From assembly GCA_032718475.1 (NCBI GenBank), contig JAUCBJ010005675.1:1-64000 (forward strand): a stretch of DNA of 64,000 nt, in the 5' to 3' direction. The notes beneath the pieces are model-generated. The model saw only the letters and a list, made by a program, of their open reading frames with translations. It made no database searches and was not told the DNA's origin. This stretch comes from Nemertoderma westbladi (Eukaryota; Xenacoelomorpha; Nemertodermatida; Nemertodermatidae). Shown in pieces: positions 9,955 through 22,292 of this stretch (position 1 is the first letter of the stretch; each line of letters starts with the position of its first letter). The translations under genes were made by a program, and so were the position numbers.

Positions 9955-10790
9955 TGCATTCTGCATCATAATCCATTTCTTCGCTGATGATGTCGTGTTC
10001 TACACTGATTCCCGCAAAACACTCCAGAGGGGACTTGATGCTCTTTCTAAGTGGTCCAAATGGACTCGAAGTTAACCTCACAAAAACAGAGGTGATTAAA
10101 TTGCAACGAGGCGGTGGTCGCCTTGCTCGTCCCGACTCCTACAATTATCGCGGCAATCGAGTCAATATCACTAATATGTATACATCTCGGAGTGACCTTA
10201 ACACCACCTCTATCATTCTCGAAGCGCATTTCAATCAAAACCTGCAAAGCATTAAAAAGGGAATCCATTCAATTAAAAATTCCCACAGTCTCTCACTTAA
10301 AACAGCAGCCGAACTGTTTGATATCAAAATAAGACCAATAATCCGTTTCGCCATTCAAACATACTGGGCATGCCTCCTCACGCCAACAAACTTTGAAAAA
10401 TTATACAAAATTAAAGCGGTTTGCATGAACGCTGCATGTGTCTCCATAAATCGACACAAAACCGACTTGCTCTCACCCTTCATCTACATGAACCCTTCTG
10501 TGCTGTGTCGAATCTCGGCTTACATTAAATCTACCCAGAACATTGGCCTATGAACAATACATCGAACTCCAAGCGACTAAAATGGCCGAAATTCCTCCTG
10601 AATTCTGGCAATCACCGGGTTTTACAAACAGAAGCTGGACAGAGTCCAACCAACCCCTACGCCAAGTGACAACCCGCTTTAGTTGCCATGGGTTCCACCA
10701 CTTGATCTGTTGTACAACGGGATATCATGCCCCAGACATTGACTGTAGGTGCCGTCTGTGTGGGGATACCGCCATGGGGGTGGTGTAAGT
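9955..10790 (+). pseudogene. non-LTR reverse transcriptase fragment
   Basis: The fragment starts in the palm: HFFADDVVFYTDS (about 9968-10008) contains the FADD version of the catalytic YxDD. It then runs through GLEVNLTKTEVIKLQRGG, a thumb-like region and a terminal CRCRLCGD segment (about 10745-10770) that starts the usual C-terminal Cys motif. The reading frame changes at about 10060 (stop after SKWTRS), again near 10180-10260 (the YxHLGVTLTPPLSF strand is in another frame), and near 10550. The copy is 5'-truncated and dead. It lies on the opposite strand to the LINE tail at 9418-9832, so the two are separate insertions or an inverted product. Confidence 0.65.
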
Positions 10791-11082
10791 TAATTTGCAA
10801 CGAATGAAAATTAAAATTGCACTGACTTAAATTAAAAAGGTTCAACTATGCATGTATTAGTAATAATTTATATTAATGAAAAATTTTTATTTACTCATGA
10901 GAAAAAATGTAGACTTTTTTTCACTATTATCTAGGCATTTTATTTACCAACCGCGAGCGATGTTAATAAAGGGTCGAGAGAATATATTATAGTACATAGA
11001 ATAGGTACTTTTTTGTCGCTCAATTCGGTTAAATCCGAGTAAAAGAAAAAGCGATATACTGTAGTATTACAAAATAAATTGA

Positions 11083-12964
11083 ACTGTGCGTGAGCAATTT
11101 GCCGCTTATTTCAAGCAGCTGTTATCTTCTCAGGAACATGCACAATCTATCACAGATGTAATTAACAACGAAATAAAGTCAATATAAATCTTTATTCCAA
11201 TTCTAGACAGCGATATAAACCCGAACGAAGTTTCAATCTGCTTAGCGAAATTTAAAGCTTCAAAATCGGCAGGAATAGATGGTCTACCTCCAGGAATCCT
11301 CAAATTATTAAGCGATGACTGGCTAATTGCAGTTACTTTATGCTTTAACGATGTTTTCACTGGTAAGGTCCCATACCCCACAGATTGGTCCACTTCCCTG
11401 ATGGTTACGATTTATAAGAAAGGAATTAAGTCACTACCAGAGAATTATCGGGGAATTTCGGTCACTCTGGCCTTGTCTAAATTGTACGACTCCGTCCTTA
11501 CTGAGCGTTTTAATTTATGGTCGAAACCGTCACAATATCAGGCAGGCGCACAGAAGGGACGAGGCTGTACTGAACAGATATTGTGTGTTCGTTTGGCAAT
11601 CGATATTGCCATCAAAACAAAGCGAGAGTTATTCATTGCCTTCATCGACTACGAGAAGGCCTATGACAAAGTTGACAGGATAGTCTTACTCAGGAGATTG
11701 AAACAGATGGGTTGTGGCAGAAGGTTTCTTATGGCTTTATCAGTATCAATGCAGGAGACTATAAATGTAATAGGCAACACAACGTTTGAGAGTACGGGTG
11801 GTGTAGGACAGGGTAAGCCTTCCAGCTGTCCACTATTTTGTACACACATAGACCCTACAATTACAAAAATGGATCGTTTAGGAAAGGACAGTTGGCTAGA
11901 TTCTCTTCATGGAACATTATTAATGGATGACACATGTGTATTGGCTACCTCCCGAGCAAAGTTAACTGATAAACTTAACATCCTCAAAGATGTATGCGAT
12001 GAAATTGGAATGACTTTACATCCTAAAAAGTCGAAATTTCTGACCTCATCCACTCTCGATAGCGACAGAATCCCCATCTTGATAGGGAACATCACAATTC
12101 CAATTGTATCCTCCTATGTCTATTTGGGATCTTTAATATCAATTCACCCCGTAGCAGTTCAAATTGATGACGAAATTAAGATGCGTATTGGTAACTACCA
12201 CAAATTCACTTCATTCCTCGGCAAAAACTGTGACGCTCCCTTTACCGTGAAGAAGTCAGTATGGCAGGCTGCTCTCCAATCTTCGCTATTATACGGATGC
12301 GAAACATGGTTATGTAATAACATCAAACCAATTGTTTCAGTGTTTTACAGAACGCTTAAACAACTACTCTCAGTTCGATTAACAACACCAAATGATCTCG
12401 TCCTTATTGAAACTGGCACTGAACATGTCAAGAGTATCATTAAGAATCGGCAGTTAAAGTTCCTGAGGTCATTGTCCTCACGGCCTGGATATAAAGACAG
12501 TTATCATAACTACATTATGAACGAAGCTACATCAGTAAACTCACCAATGGGAAAATACGCCAAAGAGCTAATAGATACGGGTCATGTCATGTCGGAACTC
12601 CAAGCTGCAAAAGATCGAACTCTTACAGCCATAACGACAAGGTGTGTGAAATATGTGGCATACAACCCAACTCAGAAACCCCATGAATTATACTCTGACC
12701 CTAATGTACCCGAGTGGGAGAGAATCTCATTTTCAAGGATCAGATTGAGTTCCCATCGGCTACCAATGGAGATACTTCGATGGTCTTGGTAAATGCTTAT
12801 GTGGTTCTACCCAATCAGATCATCACATATTCTTTGTCTGCCCATTAACGAAAGTATTCGCTTGGATTTTGACTTTCCACCACCATCGTCATCCCTATCC
12901 AGAGTATTTGATAACCTCGGAACCCGATCCGCATCAATGTGCCATAAAATTATTAAAGTATTAG
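11083..12964 (+). pseudogene. non-LTR reverse transcriptase, 5'-truncated
   Basis: One frame is open from 11083 to 12792 apart from a TAA at 11185-11187. Reverse-transcriptase blocks are in order: KASKSAGIDGLPPGILK, IYKKG, ENYRGISVT, FIDYEKAYDKVDR, GVGQGKPSSCPLF and LLMDDTCVLATS (LMDD instead of YADD at the active site), followed by YVYLGSLIS and the thumb (SSLLYGCETW). After the stop at 12790-12792 a +1 shift restores the C-terminal Cys/His motif KCLCGSTQSDHH...VCP, to a TAG at 12962-12964. No endonuclease domain precedes it. The single stop and single shift make it the least damaged LINE copy here. It is a different lineage from the fragment at 9955-10790. Confidence 0.75.
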
Positions 12965-13319
12965 AGCCCGCACAAGTATAAATTAATAACAAGGAAGGGA
13001 TTAAAATAACCGTAAATTAATAATAAATCAAATAATTAAGTATACATTTCATTAAATATAGCCAATTTCACGAACACGAACAAAAACGAGCATTATGTAC
13101 ATATATTGAATTTTTCTTTTTTTTTCCGCATTTTTGCATTACGAAGCGGCGTATAATTGGACTTAATTTTAAGTGTGTATTTTAAGTATTTTAAGTGTTA
13201 TTGCATTTAACGTATGTAGCCAAAGTATCAATGTGTGTGTCTTTATTGGTGAAGGGTTTGAATTACATGCGAGTTTCCATCTCAAAAATTATGTCAATAA
13301 ACAACTAACTAACTACCCT
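12965..13319. other. LINE 3' flank, no gene seen
   Basis: AT-rich sequence following the reverse transcriptase. It ends in a short AACT-type repeat (13300-13318) that could be the microsatellite tail of the LINE. It abuts the start of the 43-bp minisatellite. Confidence 0.4.
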
Positions 13320-16300
13320 ACTGCCATATTAGAATGTAGGAGAGAGTAGGAAGGTGTACAACAGTGACATACAATAATGCAGGAAAGAGTAGGAAGGTGT
13401 ATCACCATTACTGCCATACCAGAATGTAGGAAAGAGGAGTAAGTTATACCACCATTACTGCCATACTAGATTGTAGGAAAGATTAGGAAGGTGTACCATA
13501 CTGGCATACCAGAATGTAGGAAAGAGTAGGAAGGTGTACCATACTGCCACTCCAGAATATAGTAAAGAGTAGAAAGGTGTACCATACTGCCATGCCAGAA
13601 TGTAGAAAAGAGTACGAAGGTGTACCATACTGCCATACCAGAATGTAGGAAAGATTAGGAAGGTGTACCATACTGGCATACCAGAATGTAGGAAAGAGTA
13701 GGAAGGTGTGCCATACTGCCATACCAGAATGTAGCACAGAGTAGGAAGGTGTACAAAATACTGCCACACCAAAATGTAGGAAAGAGTAGGACCGTGTACC
13801 ATACTGCCACTCCAGAATGTAGAAAAGAGTACGAAGGTATACCATAGTGCCATACCAGAATGTAGGAACGAGTAGGAAGGTCTACCATGCTGCCATACCA
13901 GAATGTAGTACAGAGTAGGAAGGTGTACCATACTTCCATACCAGAATGTAGTACAGAGTAGGAAGGTGTGCCATAATGCCATACCAGAATGTAGTACAGA
14001 GTAGGAAGGTGTACCATACTTCCATACCAGAATGTAGTACAGAGTAGGAAGGTGTACCATACTTCCATACCAGAATGTAGTACAGAGTAGGAAGGTGTAC
14101 CATAATGCCATACCAGAATGTAGTACAGAGTAGGAAGGTGTACCATACTTCCATACCAGAATGTAGTACAGAGTAGGAAGGTGTACCATACTTCCATACC
14201 AGAATGTAGTACAGAGTAGGAAGGTGTACCATACTTCCCTACCAGAATGTAGCACAGAGTAGGAAGGTGTACCATACTTCCATACCAGAATGTTGTACAG
14301 AGTAGGAAGGTGTACCATACTTCCATACCAGAATGTAGTACAGAGTAGGAAGGTGTACAATACTGCCATACCAGAATGTAGTAAAGAGTAGGAAAGTGTA
14401 CCATACTGAAATACCAGAATGTAGTAAAGAGTATGAAAGTGTACCCTACTGCCATATTAGAATGTAGCAAAAGAGTAGGAAGGTGTACCATACTGCTATA
14501 CCAGAATTTAGGAAAGAGTAGGAAGGTGTATCACCATTACTGCCATACAAGAATGTAGGAAAGAGTAAGAATGTATACCATACTGAAATACCAGACTGTA
14601 GTAAAGAGTATGAAAGTGTATCCTACTGCCATATTAGAATGTAGGAAAGAGTAGGAAGCTGTACCATACTGCTATACCAGAATTTAGGAAAGAGTAGGAA
14701 GGTGTATCACCATTACTGCCATACCAGAATGTAGGGAAGAGTAGTAAGTTATACCACCATTACTGCCATACCAGATTCTAGGAAAGATTAGGAAGGTGTA
14801 CAACAGTGACATACAAGAATGCAGGAAAGAGTAGGAAGGTATACCATACTGCTATACCAGAATTTAGGAAAGAGTAGGAAGGTGTATCACCATTACTGTC
14901 ATACCAGAATGTAGGAAAGAGTAGTAAGTTATACCACCATTACTGCCATACCAGATTGTAGGAAAGATTAGGAAGGTGTACCATACTGGCATACCAGAAC
15001 GTAGGAAAGAGTAGGAAGGTGTACCATACTGCCATACCAGAATGTAGCACAGAGTAGGAAGGTGTACAAAATACTGTTACACCAGAATGTAGGAAAGAGT
15101 AGGAAGGTGTACCATACTTCCATAGCAGAATGTAGTAGAGAGTAGGAAGGTGTACCATACTTCCATACCAGAATGTAGCACAGAGTAGGAAGGTGTACCA
15201 TACTTCCATACCAGAATGTAGCACAGAGTAGGAAGGTGTACCATACTTCCATACCAGAATGTAGCACAGAGTAGGAAGGTGTACCATACTGCCATACCAG
15301 AATGTTGTACAGAGTAGGAAGGTGTACCATACTTCCATACCAGAATGTAGCACAGAGTAGGAAGGTGTACCATACTTCCATACCAGAATGTAGTACAGAG
15401 TAGGAAGGTGTACCATACTTCCATACCAGAATGTAGTAAAGAGTAGGAAGGTGTACCATACTGCCATACCAGAATGTAGTACAGAGTAGGAAGGTGTACC
15501 ATACTGCCATACCAGAATGTTGTACAGAGTATGAAGGTGTACCATACTTCCATACCAGAATGTAGCACAGAGTAGGAAGGTGTACCATACTTCCCTACCA
15601 GAATGTAGCACAGAGTAGGAAGGTGTACCATACTTCCATACCAGAATGTAGTACAGAGTAGGAAGGTGTACCATACTGCCATACCAGAATGTTGTACAGA
15701 GTATGAAGGTGTACCATACTTCCATACCAGAATGTAGTACAGAGTAGGAAGGTGTACAATACTGCCATACCAGAATGTTGTACAGAGTAGGAAGGTGTAC
15801 CATACTTCCATACCAGAATGTAGCACAGAGTAGGAAGGTGTACCATACTGCCATACCAGAATGTTGTACAGAGTATGAAGGTGTACCATACTTCCATACC
15901 AGAATGTAGTACAGAGTAGGAAGGTGTACCATACTTCCATACCAGAATGTAGTACAGAGTAGGAAGGTGTACCATACTTCCATACCAGAATGTAGTAAAG
16001 AGTAGGAAGGTGTACCATACTGCCATACCAGAATGTAGTACAGAGTAGGAAGGTGTACCATACTTCCATACCAGAATGTTGTACAGAGTAGGAAGATGTA
16101 CCATACTTCCATACCAGAATGTAGTACAGAGTAGGAAGGTGTACCATACTTCCATACCACAATGTAGTACAGAGTAGGAAGGTGTACAATACTGCCATAC
16201 CAGAATGTAGCACAGAGTAGGAAGGTGCACCACCATTATTGCCATACCAGAATGTAGTACAGAGTAGGAGTAGGTGTACCATAATGCCATACCAGAATGT

Positions 16301-17234
16301 AGGAAAGAGTAGGAAGGTGTGCCATAATGCCATACCAGAATGTAGGAAAGAGTAGGAAGGTGTACTATACTGCCATACCAGAATGTAGCACAGAGTAGGA
16401 AGGTGCACCACCATTATTGCCATACCAGAATGTAGTACAGAGTAGGAGTAGGTGTACCATAATGCCATACCAGAATGTAGGAAAGAGTAGGAAGGTGTAC
16501 CATACTGCCATACCAGAACGTAGTACAGAGTAGGAGTAGGTGTACTATAATGCCATACCAGAATGTAGGAAAGAGTAGGAAGGTGTACTATACTGCCATA
16601 CCAGAATGTAGGAAAGAGTAGGAAGGTGTACCATACTTCCCTACCAGAATGTAGGAAAGAGTAGGAAGGTGTACCATACTTCCCCACCAGAATGTAGGAA
16701 AGAGTAGGAAGGTGTACCATACTGCCATACCAGAATGTAGTACATAGTAGGAGTAGGTGTACCATAATGCCATACCGGAATGTAGGAAAGAGTAGGAAGG
16801 TGTACTATACTGCCATACCAGAATGTAGGAAAGAGTAGGAAGGTGTACCATACTTCCCTACCAGAATGTAGGAAAGAGTAGGAAGGTGTACCATACTTCC
16901 CTACCAGAATGTAGGAAAGAGTAGGAAGGTGTACCATACTGCCATACCAGAACGTAGTACAGAGTAGGAGTAGGTGTACCATACTTCCATACCAGAATGT
17001 AGCACAGAGTAGGAAGGTGTACCATACTTCCCTACCAGAATGTAGGAAAGAGTAGGAAGGTGTACCATACTGCCATACCAGAACGTAGTACAGAGTAGGA
17101 GTAGGTGTACCATACTTCCATACCAGAATGTAGCACAGAGTAGGAAGGTGTACCATACTTCCATACCAGAATGTAGTACAGAGTAGGAATGTGTACCATA
17201 CTTCCATACCAGAATGTAGTAAAGAGTAGGAAGG
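13320..17234. repeat. 43-bp minisatellite array, left part
   Basis: About 90 tandem units, typically 43 bp, with the core GGAAGGTGTACCATACTTCC followed by ATACCAGAATGTAG and a variable ACAGAGTA/GAAAGAGTA end. Units at the left (13320-14900) are diverged and of uneven length. Those from 15080 to 17234 are more uniform. Because 43 is not a multiple of three and the unit lacks stops on the - strand, all three - frames are open for hundreds of codons, but this is not evidence of a protein. The array resumes at 30558-31010 and 37149-37166, so it was one locus before the insertions. Confidence 0.95.
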
Positions 17235-18697
17235 TGTTCGCGGTATTTCAACTTTTCATAACGCGAGTTGAATATTTTTTGTACTTATTTAAAATGATTA
17301 TTCCGATATCACTACTGGGTGCGGGATCACGGGTTTGGGCACACTCTATGAACTGGGGGCGATTTATGGGCGAATATTGGGGCGACTTACAGGGTACGGG
17401 ACTCATTTCATGTTTATAAGGGCCAGGGGTGGGAGGCAAAATTAAGCAGTATTCAGGTTCGCCTGAGTACTATTAGGCCTAGCCCACGCGCCAGGCCTAA
17501 AGGACAAGGACTGCCCTTAGCGGTCCCTGGCCAACAGCAGTTATTACGAGCCTGAAAAGGACATCGGAACGCCGGCTGCTTGTGTCAGGGATTTGCGACG
17601 GGAAACGACACGACAGACCCCTAGCCAAGCCGTACTGGTTCTCGATGATCGTTCCCTTCGGGGTTCGTGAGGGGTGGGATGGACACGCGAAAGGGTCTAC
17701 TGACTAACAGAGGAAGGGTTTGACGAGGACTGCCCTTAGCGGTCTCTGGTCAACAGCAGTTATTACGAGCCTGAAAAGGACATCGGAACGCCGGCTGCTT
17801 GTACCAGGGATTTGCGACTGGAACCGACGACAGACCCCTTAGCCAAGCCATACTGGTTCTCGATGATCGTTCCCTTCGGGGTTCGTGAGGGGTGGGACGG
17901 ACACGCGACGGGGTCGAAAGACAAAGGACTGGACTCTACTGGCCTACCGCCTGTTCGGAGTAGTTTCTCGGCCGCCGAAGCGACTACGAGCCTGAATAAG
18001 GACTCGGAAAGCCTAGGAGGTTGGGTCTCTGCGATGAACCGACGGACCCCTAGCCAAGCCGTACTGGTTCTCGATGATCGTTCCCTTCGGGGTTCGTGAG
18101 GGGTGGGATGGACACGCGAACGGGTCCATCGACACGACAGACTCCTAGCCAAGCCGTACTGGTTCTCGATGACCGATCCCTTCGGGGTTCGAGAGGGGTG
18201 GTACGGATACGCGACAGAGTCTACCGACTGGACTGACCCTTAGCCAAGCCGTGCTGGTTCTCGATGATCGATCCCTTCGGGGTTCGGGGGGGGGGGGGTG
18301 GAATGGACACACGACAGGGTCGACCGACACCGACACTACGGCATCAAGACTAGGACCGAGGGAAAATCTGGGGAACATTAGGCTAAAATCTGAGCGAACA
18401 GTGGGTAATTAAATAATTTACTGTAGGGATTTATATTGTCGTGTATTATTATTGTGAATAATTTGGTGTATATTGGTTTGGGGAAGCCCAATTTATTCTC
18501 AATCAAGGTTCAACTGTAGGGAAGTTACATTAAAGCGTATATCCAACCAATGCAGCTTTTTCTCAACCGCAATCTTGCATTTAAGAACATTCCTTCTCCA
18601 CAATCAATATCCGGTGACTGGCCGGGATTCCGTGGTCTGTAAAATTCCGCCTCCAGCATCGGCGTTTTCCCCCATGGTGTCGGGAATAACGGCAACA
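17235..18697 (+). repeat. 5' LTR (1463 bp) with amplified module
   Basis: It begins TGTTCGCGGTATTTC and ends ACGGCAACA. Outside the middle it is nearly identical to the 3' LTR. The middle contains five copies of a GC-rich module starting TAGCCAAGCCGTACTGG (near 17622, 17841, 18051, 18146 and 18241), whereas the 3' LTR has one (near 30102). The promoter and polyadenylation signals of the element must lie in this LTR, but I cannot place them. Confidence 0.9.
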
Positions 18698-18906
18698 AAA
18701 TTGAAAATAAAATCGCGGCCAACTTCAACTGGTGGAAGTTGGGAATCCTACAATACTCTTCAAAATCTCTCCGTGCTTACCAGCACCCACTACGAGGAAA
18801 CTCTGGTATTTGAGTTAAGACAAAGTCGTGGTCTAATAAATCAACAAACTCGATCTAACCAACTCGTAGTCGGCAGATCACACATTTGGAGAGTTGTTAA
18901 CAGGGA

Positions 18907-19098
18907 ATGGAAGTATCGATCACACCCATTGATATAATCCAAGTTGAGCCAGGAATCTGGCACGTCGAGGTTGAAGTACAAGGAACGAACGTCGGACAAT
19001 TCAGGATTACCGTTCGGGTGGTCCAGGCTGAGTACAACACCTACGAGGAACTATTTTACGACATCGCACATCTAGCTATCAACGAGGCGCTACAATGA
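18907..19098 (+). CDS. small ORF before gag, overlapping it by ATGA
   Basis: A 63-codon ORF in the leader of the BEL element. It begins MEVSITPIDIIQVEPG and has a predicted beta-rich middle (WHVEVEVQGTNVGQFRITVR). Its stop overlaps the gag start as ATGA (19095-19098), a layout compatible with termination-reinitiation. It has no recognised family. BEL elements normally begin directly with gag, so this could be an accessory leader peptide or a chance ORF. The intact frame while gag itself has stops is mild support for the former. Confidence 0.35.
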   Translation: MEVSITPIDIIQVEPGIWHVEVEVQGTNVGQFRITVRVVQAEYNTYEELFYDIAHLAINEALQ

Positions 19099-22000
19099 CA
19101 ATGAATAACGTATCCGATACCGATGAGATGGACCACCACACAGACTCGGAAGCCGACGAGGTACCAAACGTCAAGAACATGGCCCGTCGACTAGGTGCTC
19201 TCAAAGGCGGAGTCACACGAGCGTATCAACGCATAGAGAAACAACTCAAGGGAGTCGAAACCCCCCTCAACGAGATACAAACTCAGCTTCAGAATATCCG
19301 AAGTATTCTACAACGATATGAGAGAATGATACAGGCGTACCAAGAACTCATCCCCACCATCGACTAGGTAAACTACCCCAAATTGGAAGAACACGTTGCA
19401 CGCCTAGACGAATTCCGCAAACAACACCGGAGAACCCTCAGCCTCGTGAGAGGCTACGAGGAACAGTTCTACAAGAGAGCTGAAAGAACGGACGCAGAAT
19501 CAGTGCGAACCTCCAACACCAGGACCACAATTCATCGAAAGAGAACGGGGTCCTCAAGACACCAGCGCTCCAGCGCTAGGAGCGAGATATCCGGCTCAGC
19601 ACGCAGTTCTCAGGGGGGGCCGCCACTCCGAGATCAGCTACGAGAACAGAAGGCATTAGCCCTCAAAGCTCGGATGGAAGATGAGTATGTTCAACTGCGA
19701 ACCGAGCAAGATGTAATAGCCGCCGAAATGCAAAAACAAGAGGCCGAGCAAGCGGCCAAATGACAGGCCGAGCAACGTGAACAGGAAGCTGAACAACGTA
19801 AATGGGAAGCTAAACAACGTGAACAGGAAGCTGAACAACGTGGACGAGAAGCCCAACAAGAGATCGAACAACGTAAATGGGAAGCTGAAATGTGTAAACA
19901 ACACGCCGAGGCCCAAGCGATTCTCATACACAAAAAGAATGCGGATGTTGCGAAACTCGCGGAGTACGAAGCCGCACTTATAGAATGAGATATTCAACTC
20001 TACGAGGACTGGGAAAGGGATATAGATCAGAATTATGAACCAATACCGATACCAGAATTAGAAAAGTCATTAACGACACCAGCGGTGAAACCCCCGAAAC
20101 CCGAGTTCCCGCCTACCATACAGTCTACGTTATCGGCACAAGCACCGGTATTCCATCCCCCACCGGTTACGCTGAAGAATGAGGAACCTTATATCCCAGC
20201 TAACCCCACGATCCCGAGCGTCCCCAAGTACGAGCCTGAAAAGGACTCGGAACGGATCGCTACTCCCCGATCCAACAACCCGTTTACATCCACACCACAA
20301 ACCCGTAGTCGTGTCATCATTAAGATTCCACCTATCATTGATCCATCGAGTATGGGAGAGAGCGCCAATAACTATAACCCTCCAAACCACTCCAGTTCGG
20401 ACGACGTCGGCATTATCCAGGCATTGGAAAACCGCCTCTCCATGCCCAAGATGGAGATCCGCACCTTCGAAGGAGATCCCGTCGATTACCTCAGATTCAA
20501 GAAACGGTTCTTTGCGCAGATTGGATCAACGGACATAGCCGACGCACAGAAACTGGTATATTTATCACAATACCTGGGTGACAAACCACGCCGAATCATC
20601 GCTTGTTTTGAGGGAGGTTCTCATGAAGCATACTACGATGCATGGAAAACTCTAGACAAAAGATACGGAAATACCGGGACTATAATTAATAAAACTCCAG
20701 AGAAACTGATACAGGACGCGGGATCACTAGGGGACCCACAGAACATCCAGGAATTCTCAGATTCCATGAAGGATGCCTACTACACTCTGAAACCTTTAAA
20801 TAAGGAGGACCAGGTGAACAACATTCTAAACCTCCGACAGATCGCCCGGAAGTTCCCCGGATGGCTGCAAAGTAAGTGGGCCTATAAATGCGTAGATCTC
20901 CGGCGCAGACATCCAGATCAAGACCCCAGCTTCCTCGAAATGTCGGGATTCCTGGACGATATCTCCGAAGCCATGAATGACTCGATGTTCTCGAAACAGA
21001 GTCTCGCCAAGTTGGACGCAATAGAGAACAACTCCAGGAGTAAGACACCCACTCAGAGGCCGAGATTCCGCCCCCCTCCGGTGAGCACGATGGCTATCAC
21101 CATGGCCGAGGATTCCGACGATGAAGACTACGAGGAACCAACATCAGCCGAGGAATGGGCGTGTTATCTCGCGAATTGGGCACCCGAGAGGGAAGGCATC
21201 ACAAACTCCCTTCTCTGTCTCTATTGTGGAGAGAAACATAAAGTTGAATTCTGCAGGAAGTTCCAGTTTGCCGAACTCGTCCCACACTTCGAGGCGATTA
21301 TGAAACACCGAGGATGCTTCCGGTGTCTGGGAACAGGTCACTACATTCGGGATTGCGACCAAAGGTCGTGTTGTGCGGTTTGTAACGACCTACGTCATCA
21401 CACGCTCCTCCACATCCCCGCGAACTTCGACTTCACCACCCTCCCCTTTCGGATTGAAGCCAAGCGAAGAGGAGAAACAAACCATGTTTCTAAAGGAACC
21501 CGGACAACCCAACGGAGAGAAACCAACCCGTTTAAAATCGCCACTAACGCATCACCAGTGACAAATATCTCAGCCACGATTAACCTTATAAATCGCCGTT
21601 ACATGGTCTTCGCCAAAGTAATCCCAGTAAGAACTCAAGGGGTCGGTAAATCCTTGACGATGCTCGCGTTCCTTGACAACGGGTCGGACGGAACCATCAT
21701 CGACCGGGATTTCCTCGAGCAACTCGGCCTAGACTATGAGCCTTGCAAACGGCCCATACAAACTATCACCGACCACAGAGAGGTAGAATCCGGGGAAGTG
21801 CAACTCCAGATGGAAGAGGTAATGAAGGGCTATGAGACGGTTAAGCTGACCATCAAGAACGCCTTAGTACACACAGACCTCCGAGTGCGGTTCCGACAAT
21901 CAGCCGAGTACGCCCCCCTCATACAGCTGGACCGAGACGACGTGGATCTAAGGTGCCCGCCGTTGGATGTAAACCGCATCACCCTACTGATCGGACTCGA

Positions 22001-22292
22001 TACACCTGAACTACACATACCCACCGGAGACGTCGCCCGATCTATAAAGCAGGATGACGGCTTTTACGCTGAACGAACAATAATGGGATGGACACTCTGC
22101 GGCATCAAGGAAGAGACTACCGACACCTATACATACCTTCCTAAATGTCAGATTAAAGAAAATGCAACATCCGTGGGTTATTTCTCAGCTACAGACCTCG
22201 ATGAGGATTTATTTCTTGAGACCGAAAAAACCCAGCAAGAGATGACTAAATACTTTAATCTAGAGACCCAAGAGTTCGCTGAAAAGGACTAA
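19095..22292 (+). pseudogene. BEL/Pao gag and protease region
   Basis: One frame from ATG 19095 to TAA 22290-22292, interrupted by TAG at 19365, TGA at 19761 and TGA at 19986. It starts with a helical segment (LKGGVTRAYQRIEKQL) and a Glu/Gln/Arg-rich coiled coil (19640-19930). The DUF1759-type capsid-like region follows around 20430-21050 (MEIRTFEGDPVDYLRFKKRF). Three zinc-binding motifs typical of BEL gag come next: CLYCGEKHKVEFC, CFRCLGTGHYIRDC and CAVCNDLRHHTLLH. The aspartic protease (DUF1758 type) has its active site in FLDNGSDGTIID. The stops look like point mutations (for example CGA to TGA) rather than programmed sites, because there are several. Confidence 0.9.

Noticed and set aside
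13320-17234. CRISPR-like appearance of regularly spaced repeats
   Set aside because: The units are contiguous tandem repeats without unique spacers, in an animal genome.
13455-17251. Several long - strand ORFs (up to 562 codons) with repeating Trp/Tyr/Leu-rich peptides
   Set aside because: They are phase variants of the 43-bp minisatellite. All three frames are open and several ORFs overlap one another, with no conserved start or non-repeat domain.
18473-18937. A 154-codon + ORF across the end of the 5' LTR
   Set aside because: It crosses the LTR border, has no motif, and its LTR part is open only by chance (it recurs truncated at 30333).
19365-19988. Stop codons in BEL gag as programmed readthrough sites
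   Set aside because: There are three stops in gag plus one before RT and two frameshifts in pol. That number and scatter fit mutation better than recoding.
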